A DNA stretch of 64,000 bases, from NCBI RefSeq assembly GCF_002741055.1, contig NZ_CP016809.1:2874501-2938500 (forward strand). Reading direction: 5' to 3'. The DNA is from Paenibacillus ihbetae (GTDB lineage Bacteria > Bacillota > Bacilli > Paenibacillales > Paenibacillaceae). The notes under the pieces are model-generated. The model ran no database searches and was not told the origin of the DNA. It worked only from the letters and a program-made list of their open reading frames with translations. This document shows, one piece after another, positions 36,252 to 44,601 of this stretch. Numbering within the stretch: position 1 is the first letter of the stretch; the number at the start of each line of letters is the position of its first letter. The translations under genes and the position numbers were made by a program.

Positions 36252-36313
36252 AAAAAAAAATCACATATTGTACAAGGCTACATAATCAAAATCTAACCCT
36301 CTACAATATGTGA
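36252..36313 (-). promoter_or_regulatory. Terminator-like hairpin in the cold-shock gene leader
   Basis: TCACATATTGTA (36261-36272) is exactly complementary to TACAATATGTGA (36302-36313). In the minus-strand transcript this 12-bp stem with a 29-nt loop is followed by nine uridines (36260-36252), 46 nt before the start codon. It may act as an attenuator. Confidence 0.65.
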
Positions 36314-36339
36314 TCTCAGGTCCAAATTCCAATAATCTA

Positions 36340-36368
36340 ACTATAACACAACTGGAGTTGATTTACAA
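36340..36368 (-). promoter_or_regulatory. Candidate promoter of the cold-shock gene
   Basis: On the minus strand, TTGTAA (36368-36363), 17 bp, TATAGT (36345-36340). It lies upstream of the leader hairpin. Confidence 0.5.
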
Positions 36369-36442
36369 GTTTTCTTTACTTTTGCATCAATTTAATTACC
36401 CCACACCTTATCTGTCTCCCGGACATATAAGCACGAATTTAA

Positions 36443-36613
36443 GCTCACACTTCAGGGGCGAATCCCGAAAACTGGTATGACAAATCCGGCTCGCTCAATG
36501 AGGTCGCTAATAAAATGATCGAGGCCACCCGGAGGAAAAGGAATGAAGTCATCGTAGGCGGTCAGAGCAACATGAATAGCCCGCCCTCGAAACCCTTCAC
36601 CATTTCGCAATAA
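36443..36613 (+). pseudogene. C-terminal gene fragment, family not recognised
   Basis: An open stretch of 56 codons without a start signal encodes protein-like sequence (NPENWYDKSGSLNEVANKMI, then ATRRKRNEVIVGG) ending in a stop just where the next fragment begins. Composition looks coding, but there is no ribosome site. Probably a truncated gene end left by rearrangement. Confidence 0.35.
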
Positions 36614-36708
36614 ACCAGTTCTGCCCAGCTTCAGGCTGTTGATGGTAGGAATACGGAACGGATGGAGCAGGTAACTCCAAAATTTGTCTAATCATACTTT
36701 GTTCAAGA
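36612..36708 (-). pseudogene. Fragment of a sensor-domain gene (paralogue of 34595-35392)
   Basis: This ~97-bp segment matches 35060-35157 of the intact sensor-domain gene at about 90 percent by eye, in the same orientation. It is not in a usable frame and both ends are missing. Confidence 0.75.
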
Positions 36709-36722
36709 GCTCGGAGCTCTCC

Positions 36723-36833
36723 CTAATCCAACCATCCCTTGCTACGTGCGATGTCTATTGCTTCGATCCGTGTATTCGCCCCGAGCTTCGCAATCGCTTC
36801 CGACATATAGTTCCGTACCGTTCCGTAGGATAG
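36723..36833 (-). pseudogene. C-terminal fragment of a NarL/DesR-type response regulator
   Basis: Encodes LSYGTVRNYMSEAIAKLGAN, then TRIEAIDIARSKGWLD and a stop: the last two helices of a LuxR-type helix-turn-helix domain. The receiver domain and the first part of the DNA-binding domain are absent; upstream sequence in this frame is unrelated. Confidence 0.75.
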
Positions 36834-36856
36834 AAACACAGAAAAAAGGGGCAAAA

Positions 36857-36882
36857 AAGAAGGACCTCTAAAGGCCCTTCTT
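36857..36882 (-). terminator. Terminator downstream of the HNH gene
   Basis: AAGAAGG/CCTTCTT hairpin followed on the minus strand by TTTTTTG. Confidence 0.6.
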
Positions 36883-36994
36883 ATGCATAATGTACATTTA
36901 ATACTCTTTGATTGAGGTGTCATGTTTTGTGAATTTTTGGCCACGATTCCTGCAAAGACTTCGGTCGGTCGAAACAACAATTCTAGACCTTTAC

Positions 36995-37447
36995 TCAAGT
37001 GTCCCCTTTTTTCATGGGGCGATGTCTGTAATTCGCGATAAAGATACGCCAGCACAGCTTTATAAGATTCGGAACAGCGCGTGCGTTTTCTTTGAGATAG
37101 GACCATGCCGGACGGTTTCCACGTTTCGTATTGCATTCGCTGCATGAAGCGATCAGGTTGTGGGGGAGATCCGAGCCGCCTTTGCTTGAGGGGATAATAT
37201 GGTCTACTGTCGTGGCGTGCCCCCCGCACCACAAACAAGTGTAATGATCTCGTTTCAGTGCAGCTTTTCGATAGCCCGGGAATAAGAAAGGATTATAAAG
37301 CAATTGGATCGTCTGCTCATCAATCCAGACAGCCCGCGATCGCTCAACTTCCCGCCAAGCCCGATGGAGCAAACACGGGGTTAGCTGTTGACCATCCATA
37401 TTGAGCACCGTTATCAATCGATCCTCTCCATCATGACTATGATTCAT
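36995..37447 (-). CDS. HNH endonuclease
   Basis: 150-aa nuclease of the HNH superfamily. The core has CLWCGGHATTVDHIIPSSKG with the catalytic DH, then PHNLIASCSECNTKRGNR; two Cys pairs bind structural zinc. ATG with GGAG upstream; an in-frame GTG three codons earlier is less well placed. It lies at the outer edge of the tmRNA-associated mosaic. Stand-alone HNH genes are common in mobile DNA, which fits, but no partner is visible. Confidence 0.85.
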   Translation of the reverse strand: MNHSHDGEDRLITVLNMDGQQLTPCLLHRAWREVERSRAVWIDEQTIQLLYNPFLFPGYRKAALKRDHYTCLWCGGHATTVDHIIPSSKGGSDLPHNLIASCSECNTKRGNRPAWSYLKENARAVPNLIKLCWRIFIANYRHRPMKKGDT

Positions 37448-37502
37448 CGATTTCACTCCATCTGTAAGACATGCTCTAGCCTATAGTATTAATATAAAAC
37501 AT

Positions 37503-37533
37503 AAACACCATCCTCATGCGGATGGTGTTTTTC
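37503..37533. terminator. Hairpin beside tmRNA fragment A
   Basis: AAACACCATCC/GGATGGTGTTT, followed by TTC on the plus strand. Confidence 0.6.
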
Positions 37534-37536
37534 AAG

Positions 37537-37617
37537 ATGGAGGCGAGGGGAGTCGAACCCCTGTCCGAAGATAACGACAACACAAGTTTCTACGGGTGTA
37601 GTTACAGTTTTAATGTC
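37537..37617 (-). repeat. tmRNA 3'-end copy A (81 bp, identical to ssrA)
   Basis: Identical base for base to 39710-39790, the last 80 nt of ssrA plus one flanking base. It includes the T-arm GGGTTCGACTCCCC and the acceptor strand CGCCTCC. Beyond it (37618 on) the sequence diverges, first resembling copy B for about 15 bases. A direct repeat of a tRNA-like 3' end is the usual footprint of integrase-mediated insertion. Confidence 0.9.
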
Positions 37618-37766
37618 ACCTGAAAGCATTGCCCGTAAATATACAAGACCAGCACGAGGCGGCCCAGAACCACAATACCAGTTTCGCCGTCCCTTACAAA
37701 TGCCAAAATACAAAAAGCGACCTTGTTAGGTCGCAGGAAGGGTTAATTTTCCCTTAACACCTTGAT

Positions 37767-38375
37767 TTATTCCACCAGTTCACCATTAATGAACGTCATC
37801 GATTTGTCTTTGAATTCTAAAATAAAAGTGTTTTGGTAATCCGATTCATTACGGATCTCCATCCCTAAGCTATACTCATTACCAACATCATCAAAAGGGT
37901 TATGAATCACGCCTTTAGGGGTGTATCTTGTTTCACTACCGATTACATTGTCATCACCATCGTAAATAAATTCATTCTTCCCCGAGACCAGCAAGTCTTT
38001 GCCATTCTTCAAAGTTAAATGAACCTCCAGACGACCGTTGCTCTTCTTATAAACGATATCAACATCATTAGACGACACTCGAGTCCCAATAGCGAATAGC
38101 CAAATAATAGCTGCAGCCAGTAAGAGCACCACAGAGATGGATAAAATGATCTTCCGTTTGTTCATTTTTTTCACTTTTTTTAAGTAATTGAGTTTGTCTA
38201 TCTCATCTTTATCAATTACGGGCATACCGAGACCTGTTTCCTCGGTCATTTCTCGATGAAACTGACGGCATGCCTCACAGGACTCCAGGTGCCTATCGAT
38301 TTCTTCATTACTATACGAAGAAGTTAGCTTTTCAATATAGGAAGGTAACAGATCCCGAATTATATCGCACTTCAT
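37767..38375 (-). CDS. Anti-sigma factor with zinc-finger (zf-HC2)
   Basis: 202-aa single-span membrane protein. The N-terminal ZAS domain has CDIIRDLLPSYIE and the zinc motif in DRHLESCEACRQFH (H-x3-C-x2-C). One transmembrane helix (about residues 73-95, IILSISVVLLLAAAIIWLFA) precedes an extracytoplasmic sensor-like domain. The ATG overlapping the sigma gene stop (ATGA) was chosen. It should hold the partner sigma factor inactive until an envelope signal is sensed. Confidence 0.88.
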   Translation of the reverse strand: MKCDIIRDLLPSYIEKLTSSYSNEEIDRHLESCEACRQFHREMTEETGLGMPVIDKDEIDKLNYLKKVKKMNKRKIILSISVVLLLAAAIIWLFAIGTRVSSNDVDIVYKKSNGRLEVHLTLKNGKDLLVSGKNEFIYDGDDNVIGSETRYTPKGVIHNPFDDVGNEYSLGMEIRNESDYQNTFILEFKDKSMTFINGELVE

Positions 38376-38854
38376 GACGATCTTCCTTTCAACAATTTTT
38401 GTTTTCCGCGGTAAAAGGTAACTCTTGCCCACGTTTCATCTCTGCCGAGAATCTCTCCAATCTCCCGAAAGCTAAATTCTCCGGTCAAACGCAGGTACAA
38501 CACTTCTTTAGTATTTGGATCAAGCAAATGTAGCCTTTTGAATAAGTCCATTTTGTCCTGAGCTAAAATAAACTGTGATTCTGTCGAATTTGAATCCGTA
38601 AGAGAAGGATCTAGTAATGTATCAGAGGGCCTCCTCTGCTGCTTGTCCAGCTCCTGGTACCAAACATGCTTAGCAATCTGACAAAGCCACACGTATACTT
38701 TACAGCTTCCATCGTATCTATGTATCGACTTTATCGCTCTATAAAAAGTTTCTTGGGTGATCTCTTCTGCCAACAAATGATTCTGACACAAGCTGAATAC
38801 GAACTTATATACTTGGGTTGAAAATTCCCTGTATAATTCCTCGGTGTCCTGCAT
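38372..38854 (-). CDS. ECF-type RNA polymerase sigma factor
   Basis: 160-aa sigma-70 family factor with only regions 2 and 4: LAEEITQETFYRAIKSIHRY in region 2 and VLYLRLTGEFSFREIGEILG in region 4. It is paired with the overlapping anti-sigma gene. Both lie between tmRNA copies A and B, so the pair is probably accessory cargo. Its target promoters cannot be deduced; no clear ECF autoregulatory promoter was identified upstream. Confidence 0.9.
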   Translation of the reverse strand: MQDTEELYREFSTQVYKFVFSLCQNHLLAEEITQETFYRAIKSIHRYDGSCKVYVWLCQIAKHVWYQELDKQQRRPSDTLLDPSLTDSNSTESQFILAQDKMDLFKRLHLLDPNTKEVLYLRLTGEFSFREIGEILGRDETWARVTFYRGKQKLLKGRSS

Positions 38855-39076
38855 CTGTTCACCTCCTCAAGTTATATATCCATATATGATGATAAACGTT
38901 ACAACTTATTTTGAAATAACCAAATTTTCATTGATTAATAAAGGTGCCGCTTCATTCCTGAAATTTATTTACAATTCCTTGTATAACGCTTCTTATTTCA
39001 ATCCTATATAAGTCACGGCCTGTATCTCCACATTCGTCAGGGTCAGCTTGCTCTTTGTTTTCTCTACAAACAGCAA

Positions 39077-39105
39077 AAATCCACAACCTAACTGGTTGTG
39101 GATTT
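39077..39105 (-). terminator. Terminator-like hairpin beside tmRNA copy B
   Basis: AAATCCACAACC/GGTTGTGGATTT, then TTTGCTG on the minus strand. Same AATCCACAA core as the terminators at 22444 and 27382. Confidence 0.7.
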
Positions 39106-39116
39106 CTATGTATGAA

Positions 39117-39353
39117 GGAGAGGGGGAGTCGAACCCCTGCCCGAAGATAACGACAGCACAAGCTTCTATGGGTGTGGTGACAGATTTGATGTCACCTGAG
39201 AGCATTGCGAAACAATGCTAACATCGTAAGCGACACTCGAACTCCCTGTCACCCAATTCCCTTCAGATCAGCCTGATTGTCTCCTTCAGCTTCATGGAGA
39301 CAAGACAGCGTATTTCGCTAAAGTTGAGCCCTTATCCTGGTATACGGGCGAGC
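39117..39353 (-). pseudogene. tmRNA-like remnant (copy B), lacks tag and 5' domain
   Basis: Diverged copy of the 3' two-thirds of a tmRNA. T-arm GGGGTTCGACTCCCCC, the GAAGATAACGAC region, AGCCTGATTGTCT and AAAGTTGAGCCC match ssrA with scattered changes, while the tag sequence and the 5' acceptor half are missing. The acceptor strand is altered (CTCTCC), so it cannot pair normally. It ends inside a toxin-like gene that it truncates. Confidence 0.8.
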
Positions 39354-39424
39354 ATACTGAGCGTGCTTTTTCCGGCCCCATTTGTTCCGGCAAAAACCGT
39401 CATAACTGGTTTTTGCTTATTCAT
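39332..39424 (-). pseudogene. Zeta-toxin-like kinase, N-terminal fragment
   Basis: Thirty codons begin MNKQKPVMTVFAGTNGAGKS, an intact P-loop of the Zeta-toxin/AAA type, then meet tmRNA remnant B and stop. The remaining catalytic domain is gone. Its ATG overlaps the end of the 65-aa partner gene, as in coupled antitoxin-toxin pairs. Confidence 0.7.
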
Positions 39425-39614
39425 GATATTCGAACTCATGTCGTTTTCCGGTTGCATCATAAATGATTTCGAACTTATTTCCGTTAGCATCCTCACGAAC
39501 TCGTTTATTATTCTTGATATAGTAAATGGATGCCCCTGACTCCTTGGCTTGCTTGCGTGCATGTTGATTTGCTTTTTTCAGAATTTCTTGGAGCTGCTCT
39601 CGATTGGCAACCAT
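39417..39614 (-). CDS. Small protein upstream of truncated Zeta-like toxin (putative antitoxin, 65 aa)
   Basis: Hydrophilic protein with a helical first half (REQLQEILKKANQHARKQAK) and a beta-like second half (KFEIIYDATGKRHEFEYHE). ATG with GGAGGG seven bases upstream. Overlap with the toxin fragment suggests a toxin-antitoxin pair of which only this gene remains whole. I do not recognise the family itself; antitoxin function is inferred from position. Confidence 0.6.
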   Translation of the reverse strand: MVANREQLQEILKKANQHARKQAKESGASIYYIKNNKRVREDANGNKFEIIYDATGKRHEFEYHE

Positions 39615-39662
39615 CCTGAGTCCCTCCAGTTTTCTAATTACGCTTATTATATCATAAACAGA

Positions 39663-39696
39663 AGAGCCACCAACCAGATCACTGGCTGATGGCTCT
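39663..39696 (-). terminator. Intrinsic terminator of ssrA
   Basis: AGAGCCA/TGGCTCT outer stem with GCCAGTGATCTGGT inner pairing, followed on the minus strand by TTCTGTTTAT. Confidence 0.7.
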
Positions 39697-39710
39697 ATCA
39701 TTGGTATGTA

Positions 39711-40075
39711 TGGAGGCGAGGGGAGTCGAACCCCTGTCCGAAGATAACGACAACACAAGTTTCTACGGGTGTAGTTACAGTTTTAATGTCGGCAAAGCAA
39801 ACGCCCCGTAACCGGCTTTCGCTATGCCCAGCCTGATTGTCTTCTTCAGCACACCCCAGGCGGAGATGTGACAGCGTATCCCACTAAAGTTGAGCCCTCA
39901 TCCCGGTACATGGGCGATACAGAGCGAGAGCACGCGTGCAGGTTATTAAGCTGCTACAGCGTAAGAAGTTTGTTGTTTGCCAGTTATTATGGCTTTAGCG
40001 TTGATGAAGTGGACGCGTCCCCACTACCCGCTACTCATGCCCGAACTATCCCCGTCGAATCCAAAGAACGCCCCC
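39711..40075 (-). ncRNA. ssrA: tmRNA (trans-translation RNA)
   Basis: Complete tmRNA of 365 nt without encoded CCA. The 5' end GGGGGCG and the 3' CGCCTCC form the acceptor stem with one G-U pair; GGATTCGACGGGGA follows the 5' strand and GGGTTCGACTCCCC forms the T-arm. The tag codons lie at 39981-39943 and read GKQQTSYAVAA followed by two stops, giving (A)GKQQTSYAVAA, a ClpXP-type degron. The discriminator is A and the next genomic bases are TAC, so CCA must be added enzymatically. smpB lies directly upstream. The last 80 nt are duplicated exactly at 37538. Confidence 0.96.
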
Positions 40076-40342
40076 TTATGTGGAGAAATGCCGATGCGCT
40101 AAGCACCTGACGTTTCCGCCAAAAAGGGTACCTGGATTAGATCTAAAGATGATTCAGCCACAGTAGTCAATCAAACGTTCGCATTCCTTCCCTCCAAAGA
40201 AAGAATGCCGTCTACTGCATGCTGTTGTCAAAGAGTCAATCTTGCCTTACATCAAATAGTATATCACAAACTGCATCAAAATGATATATATAATGCAGGT
40301 AACACAGCTAAAACATGCCACTCGAAAAGCCAACTTGCTTCC

Positions 40343-40822
40343 TCAACGCACAATCTTCTGCTTCTCCCGCAGTGCCCGCTGGATATCGCGCTGCGCGTCC
40401 TTCTTCGCAGCATCCGCACGCTTGTCGTACTGCTTCTTACCTTTGCCGAGGCCCAGCAGCAGCTTGGCATAACCGTTGCGGATATAGATTTTAAGCGGAA
40501 CGATCGTATATCCTTCCTGCTTGGATTGACCTAGCAGCTTACGGATCTGTTCTTTGTGCAGCAGCAGCTTCCGCGCACGCGTCGGGTCGGATGGATTGCT
40601 CCGGTTCCCTTGCTCAAACGGGCTGATGTGCATATTGTGAATGTGGATCTCGCCATTGCGAATTGTCGCAAACGCGTCGCCAATATTGGCACGGCCGTTA
40701 CGGATCGACTTGATCTCGGTCCCGGTCAGAACCATCCCCGCTTCGTACGTATCTTCTATGAAGTAATCATGGGAAGCTTTCTTGTTCTGGGCCAGAACCT
40801 TCCCGTCACTCTTCTTACCCAT
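40343..40822 (-). CDS. smpB: SsrA-binding protein
   Basis: 159-aa partner of tmRNA in ribosome rescue. Typical segments are [39 protein letters not shown] and the basic C-terminal tail [20 protein letters not shown] that enters the decoding centre. ATG with AAGGAGTGAGACC upstream; an earlier in-frame start lacks a site. Encoded directly upstream of ssrA and after rnr, the usual order in Bacillales. Confidence 0.97.
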   Translation of the reverse strand: MGKKSDGKVLAQNKKASHDYFIEDTYEAGMVLTGTEIKSIRNGRANIGDAFATIRNGEIHIHNMHISPFEQGNRSNPSDPTRARKLLLHKEQIRKLLGQSKQEGYTIVPLKIYIRNGYAKLLLGLGKGKKQYDKRADAAKKDAQRDIQRALREKQKIVR

Positions 40823-41113
40823 GGTCTCACTCCTTGTCATGAGCAGTAAATGGAAAAAGGACTCCCGGCAGACCGCCGAAAAAATGCAATCTCACCAGAA
40901 GTCCATTGTATCAAACGTTGGCCTGCTTACGCAAGGCGGGGCAAGCGTTCCGCTCTGAATATCGAATGGCAAAATCGGCAGCCATGATTCTAAGGCCATG
41001 AGCACCGAAGAGGGACTTCAAGATTAAATGAGTATCCCCTTCCCATTCATCATAACTGTGTTCACAGTGCTGGTCCTATAGGGATGTCAAAACGCTTGCC
41101 GTCCGCCCCAGCC

Positions 41114-43756
41114 CTACTTTTTCTTCTTCCTCACAAAAGCGGCTGTGCCGTTCCCGCCTTTGCTCTTCCGCTTGCGCCGTCCGCCGCCGCCTGAGGCATC
41201 GCCATCAGGGCCGGCTGGCCCACTGCCCGGCGTCGGTCCTTCGCCGATAAAGATGCCGCTGCGCGACGTCTTCTTCCGGCGGCCCTTGCCGCCTCCGCCG
41301 CCCGAGCGGGCGTTGCGGTCAAAGCCAAGGGCCCCGCCGCCGGCGGAGCTGTAGCCGCCCTTGCCGGAGCCGAACGCGAAGCTGCGCGTCTCCGTGCCTT
41401 CGGCGGCCTCTCCGCCGCCGCGCTTCCCGCCGGCACGGCCGCCCTGGCCGCCGGCGCTGCCCTCGCGGCGCCCTGCCGGCGCGCCGCCTTCTGCCGCGGC
41501 GCTGCGCTTGCCGCGGCCCTTGCCCCCGCGGGCTGCGCCATCGCGGGCGCCAAACCCGCGGCCACCGGCTCCGCCGCGGTCGCCGCCGCCAGTACCGCCG
41601 CCGCGGCCTTGCCGGCGCGGCTTCATATCCACCATCTCAAAATCGATGGTGTGCTCATCCATATTCACCTTCGCCACGCGCACCTTGACGTCATTGCCGA
41701 TGCGGAACACCTTCGATGTCCGCTCCCCGATCAGCGCCATGTGGCCTTCGTCGAAGTGGTAATAATCGTCGGTCAGCGCGCTGAGCCGAATCAGGCCTTC
41801 CACCGTATTCTCCAGCTCGATGAACATCCCGAAGCTGGTCACGCTGCTGATAATGCCCTCGAATTCCTCGCCGACCTTATCCAGCATGAACTCGGCCTTC
41901 TTCAGGGCCTCGGTGTCACGCTCAGCATCAACGGCGACGCGCTCGCGCTCCGAGGATTGCTGAGCGATGTCGGCCATGCGGGCCGCGAGCTGCTCATGCC
42001 GCTGCTCGCTCAGCGTTCCGCCGCTCTCCAGCACCTCCCGGATCACCCGGTGAATGACCAGGTCCGGGTAACGGCGAATCGGTGACGTGAAGTGGGAATA
42101 GTACTCGGCCGCCAGACCAAAATGGCCGGTGCTCTCCGAATCGTACTTCGCCTGCTTCATCGAACGGAGCATCATCGTGCTGAGCACCGTCTGCTCTTTC
42201 GTGCCGTGGATGTCGTCCAGCAAGCTTTGCAGGGCACGCGGATGAATCTGATTGCCGCGCCCTTTCACATGGTGGCCGAAATTCGCGGCAAACGCCATGA
42301 AGTTCTGCAGCTTCTCCGGATCCGGATCCTCGTGGATTCGGTAGATGAATGGCACCTTCAGCCAGTGGAAATGCTCAGCCACCGTTTCGTTGGCGGCCAG
42401 CATGAATTCCTCGATAATCTGCTCCGCGATGGAGCGCTCCCGTTTGACGATATCGATCGGCTTGCCATTTTCATCGACAATGACCTTGGACTCCACAAAG
42501 TCAAAATCGACCGCGCCCCGCCGCATCCGGCGGTTCCGCAGCTTCAGCGCCAGCTCCTGCATCAGGCGGAAATCCTCCACCAGATCGCTGTAACGCTCGA
42601 TCAGCTCCGGATCCTCGTCGACCAGAATTTTACGCACATTGTTGTACGTCATCCGTTCCTTCGTCCGAATCACGCTTGTGAAAATATCGTGCTTCACGAC
42701 CTTCATCTGCTCATTGAATTCCATGACGCAGGACATCGTGAGACGGTCCACCTGCGGATTCAAGCTGCAAATGCCGTTGGACAAGCGGTGCGGCAGCATC
42801 GGAATGACCCGGTCTACCAGGTAGACGCTGCACCCGCGGTTGTACGCTTCCTTGTCCAGCTCGGAATGCTCGCGCACGTAATAGCTCACGTCGGCAATAT
42901 GCACGCCCAGACGGTAATGGCCATTCGGCAGGCGTTCCACGTTGACCGCGTCGTCCAAGTCCTTCGCATCCTCGCCGTCAATCGTGACGATATTTAAGCT
43001 GCGAAGATCCCGCCGGCCCTGCTGGACGATTTCTTCTTCCGTAATGGAATCCGGCGCAGCATCCGCCTCGGCCAGCACCTCTTCCGGAAAGCCTTCCGGC
43101 AGCTGATGCTTACGGATAATCGACAGGATGTCGACGCCCGGATCATCCTTGTGGCCCAAAATCTCCACAACCTCGCCCTCGGCCGCCGTCCGTCCCTCCG
43201 GATAGCTCACCAGCTTGACGACGACCTTCACGCCGTCCACGGCGCCGTTCATCGCATGCTTCGGTATAAAAATATCCCGGTTAATCCGCTTATCATCCGG
43301 CAGGACAAAACCATACGCCTCGTGATTTTGGAAGACGCCCACCACTTGGGTGACGGCGCGGGTGACGATGCGGACAACCTCGCCTTCCATTTTGCCGCCC
43401 TCGCTATGCTGCGAGCTAATGCGAACCAGCACCGTATCGCCGTTCATGGCGCTCTTCAGGTCGTTCGCATGAATGTACACATCGGGATGCTCCCGGTCAT
43501 CCGGAATCAGAAACGCAAAACCCTTCGGATGCGCCTGCAGGCGCCCGCGCAGCAAAGACATCCGCTCCGGCACGCCGTAGCGCTGGGTGCTGGTCAGAAT
43601 GATTTTTCCGGACTGCTCCAGATCGTTCAACAGCTTTAAAAACTCCCTGAAATCATGAGCATCCTCAATCGCAAAATGCTGCTCCAATTCCTGGTACGTC
43701 ATCGGTTTGTATGCAGTTTCCCGCATAAAATCGAGTAAAATTTGTTCCGTTATCAT
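41114..43756 (-). CDS. rnr: Ribonuclease R with Gly/Arg-rich C-terminal extension
   Basis: 3'-5' exoribonuclease working with tmRNA in decay of non-stop mRNA. Order: N-terminal winged helix, two cold-shock-like OB domains, RNB catalytic domain with [13 protein letters not shown] metal-binding aspartates, and S1 domain ([17 protein letters not shown]). From about residue 711 a 170-residue tail is almost only Gly, Arg, Lys, Ala and Ser ([15 protein letters not shown] and similar) and ends FVRKKKK. The tail's DNA is far richer in G+C than the rest. ATG with GAGGTG six bases upstream; a GTG three codons earlier is possible. Total 880 aa. Confidence 0.96.
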   Translation of the reverse strand: MITEQILLDFMRETAYKPMTYQELEQHFAIEDAHDFREFLKLLNDLEQSGKIILTSTQRYGVPERMSLLRGRLQAHPKGFAFLIPDDREHPDVYIHANDLKSAMNGDTVLVRISSQHSEGGKMEGEVVRIVTRAVTQVVGVFQNHEAYGFVLPDDKRINRDIFIPKHAMNGAVDGVKVVVKLVSYPEGRTAAEGEVVEILGHKDDPGVDILSIIRKHQLPEGFPEEVLAEADAAPDSITEEEIVQQGRRDLRSLNIVTIDGEDAKDLDDAVNVERLPNGHYRLGVHIADVSYYVREHSELDKEAYNRGCSVYLVDRVIPMLPHRLSNGICSLNPQVDRLTMSCVMEFNEQMKVVKHDIFTSVIRTKERMTYNNVRKILVDEDPELIERYSDLVEDFRLMQELALKLRNRRMRRGAVDFDFVESKVIVDENGKPIDIVKRERSIAEQIIEEFMLAANETVAEHFHWLKVPFIYRIHEDPDPEKLQNFMAFAANFGHHVKGRGNQIHPRALQSLLDDIHGTKEQTVLSTMMLRSMKQAKYDSESTGHFGLAAEYYSHFTSPIRRYPDLVIHRVIREVLESGGTLSEQRHEQLAARMADIAQQSSERERVAVDAERDTEALKKAEFMLDKVGEEFEGIISSVTSFGMFIELENTVEGLIRLSALTDDYYHFDEGHMALIGERTSKVFRIGNDVKVRVAKVNMDEHTIDFEMVDMKPRRQGRGGGTGGGDRGGAGGRGFGARDGAARGGKGRGKRSAAAEGGAPAGRREGSAGGQGGRAGGKRGGGEAAEGTETRSFAFGSGKGGYSSAGGGALGFDRNARSGGGGGKGRRKKTSRSGIFIGEGPTPGSGPAGPDGDASGGGGRRKRKSKGGNGTAAFVRKKKK

Positions 43757-43904
43757 GATTATCACCTCGGGGAACCTGCGAATTCATTCGTTCCTCTATC
43801 CATTCTTTGCCTACATATACACATACCCTAGTATACACGAATTTAATCCGCGGTATCCTTCGAAATCCCCCCAAAGATCACCATTCGCCCAAGGCATATA
43901 AAAA

Positions 43905-43937
43905 AGCCCCCGCTCTTCCAGAGTGAAAAGCGAGGGC
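43905..43937 (-). terminator. Terminator between secG and rnr
   Basis: GCCCTCGCT and AGCGGGGGC arms on the minus strand, followed by TTTTTTAT. Confidence 0.85.
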
Positions 43938-43947
43938 CGTATTACCA

Positions 43948-44178
43948 TTATTTCAACATCGCAACAACAATCGCCAAGATCATGAATCCTGCCGCCAAAC
44001 CAACGGTAATGCGCTGCAGCACGAGATCCATACCGCGAGCCTTCGTTTTGCCAAACAGATGTTCCGCACCGCCGGAGATGGCACCGGCAAGACCTGCACT
44101 TTTCCCTTTCTGGAGAAGAACAACCGTAATCAACCCGATGGAGAAAATGACGAGCAGCACTTCGAACAATACAACCAT
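43948..44178 (-). CDS. secG: Preprotein translocase subunit SecG
   Basis: 76-aa membrane subunit of SecYEG. Two hydrophobic helices flank the conserved loop [20 protein letters not shown], then [14 protein letters not shown] with GGAGGTG upstream; a GTG three codons earlier is possible. secG upstream of rnr-smpB-ssrA is a conserved arrangement. Confidence 0.95.
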   Translation of the reverse strand: MVVLFEVLLVIFSIGLITVVLLQKGKSAGLAGAISGGAEHLFGKTKARGMDLVLQRITVGLAAGFMILAIVVAMLK

Positions 44179-44187
44179 GACTTCCAC

Positions 44188-44543
44188 CTCCTACGCGTAT
44201 GTAAACATCAGATTTATAATCGAATTAAAAGGTTCAAAATTCTGATGAAAAACAGCATTATTATTGTACCATAGCTTATTCTGACTGACAAGGCATTACC
44301 AACCGTCTCTAGTGGTCGGATCAAATGTTTGGATTTAAGAGATTCAAGTGATTTACAAGAGAAGGCAGAATTCCAAGAATGCAACCAAATGAAAGATTCA
44401 AGTACCAGCTAAGATTCGATTCCATATTCGAAGATTGTGAGCGATAATAAGTGAATACGAGAAATTCAACGATGCGAAACGTTTATCTAACTGTGTATCG
44501 CAACAAAGCCTCCTAGAGCTTGCCACTACCTGGCTTCAGCAAA
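44188..44543. other. Intergenic region upstream of secG
   Basis: A+T-rich. It should hold the secG promoter, but no near-consensus pair stands out. No gene seen. Confidence 0.55.
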
Positions 44544-44585
44544 AAAACAGCCTGCCCTCCCCACCCTTAGGAGACGGCAGACCGC
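44544..44585 (-). terminator. Terminator of the thioesterase gene
   Basis: CTGCCGTCTCC and GGAGGGCAG arms on the minus strand, then CTGTTTTTTTGC. Confidence 0.75.
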
Positions 44586-44601
44586 TCTTCATCCATTTCC
44601 T

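Noticed and set aside
36723..37238. 171-codon minus-strand frame as an intact gene
   Set aside because: Only its last 36 codons resemble a protein family; the rest is antisense or out of frame to the HNH gene.
37537..39240. tRNA-like T-arm sequences as tRNA genes
   Set aside because: They have no anticodon arm or D-arm, and match the 3' end of tmRNA instead.
41145..43639. Long plus-strand open frames opposite rnr
   Set aside because: They are by-products of the G+C-rich codon pattern of rnr and show no ribosome sites or family motifs.
44188..44543. Hidden gene upstream of secG
   Set aside because: No frame longer than a few dozen codons with a ribosome site on either strand.
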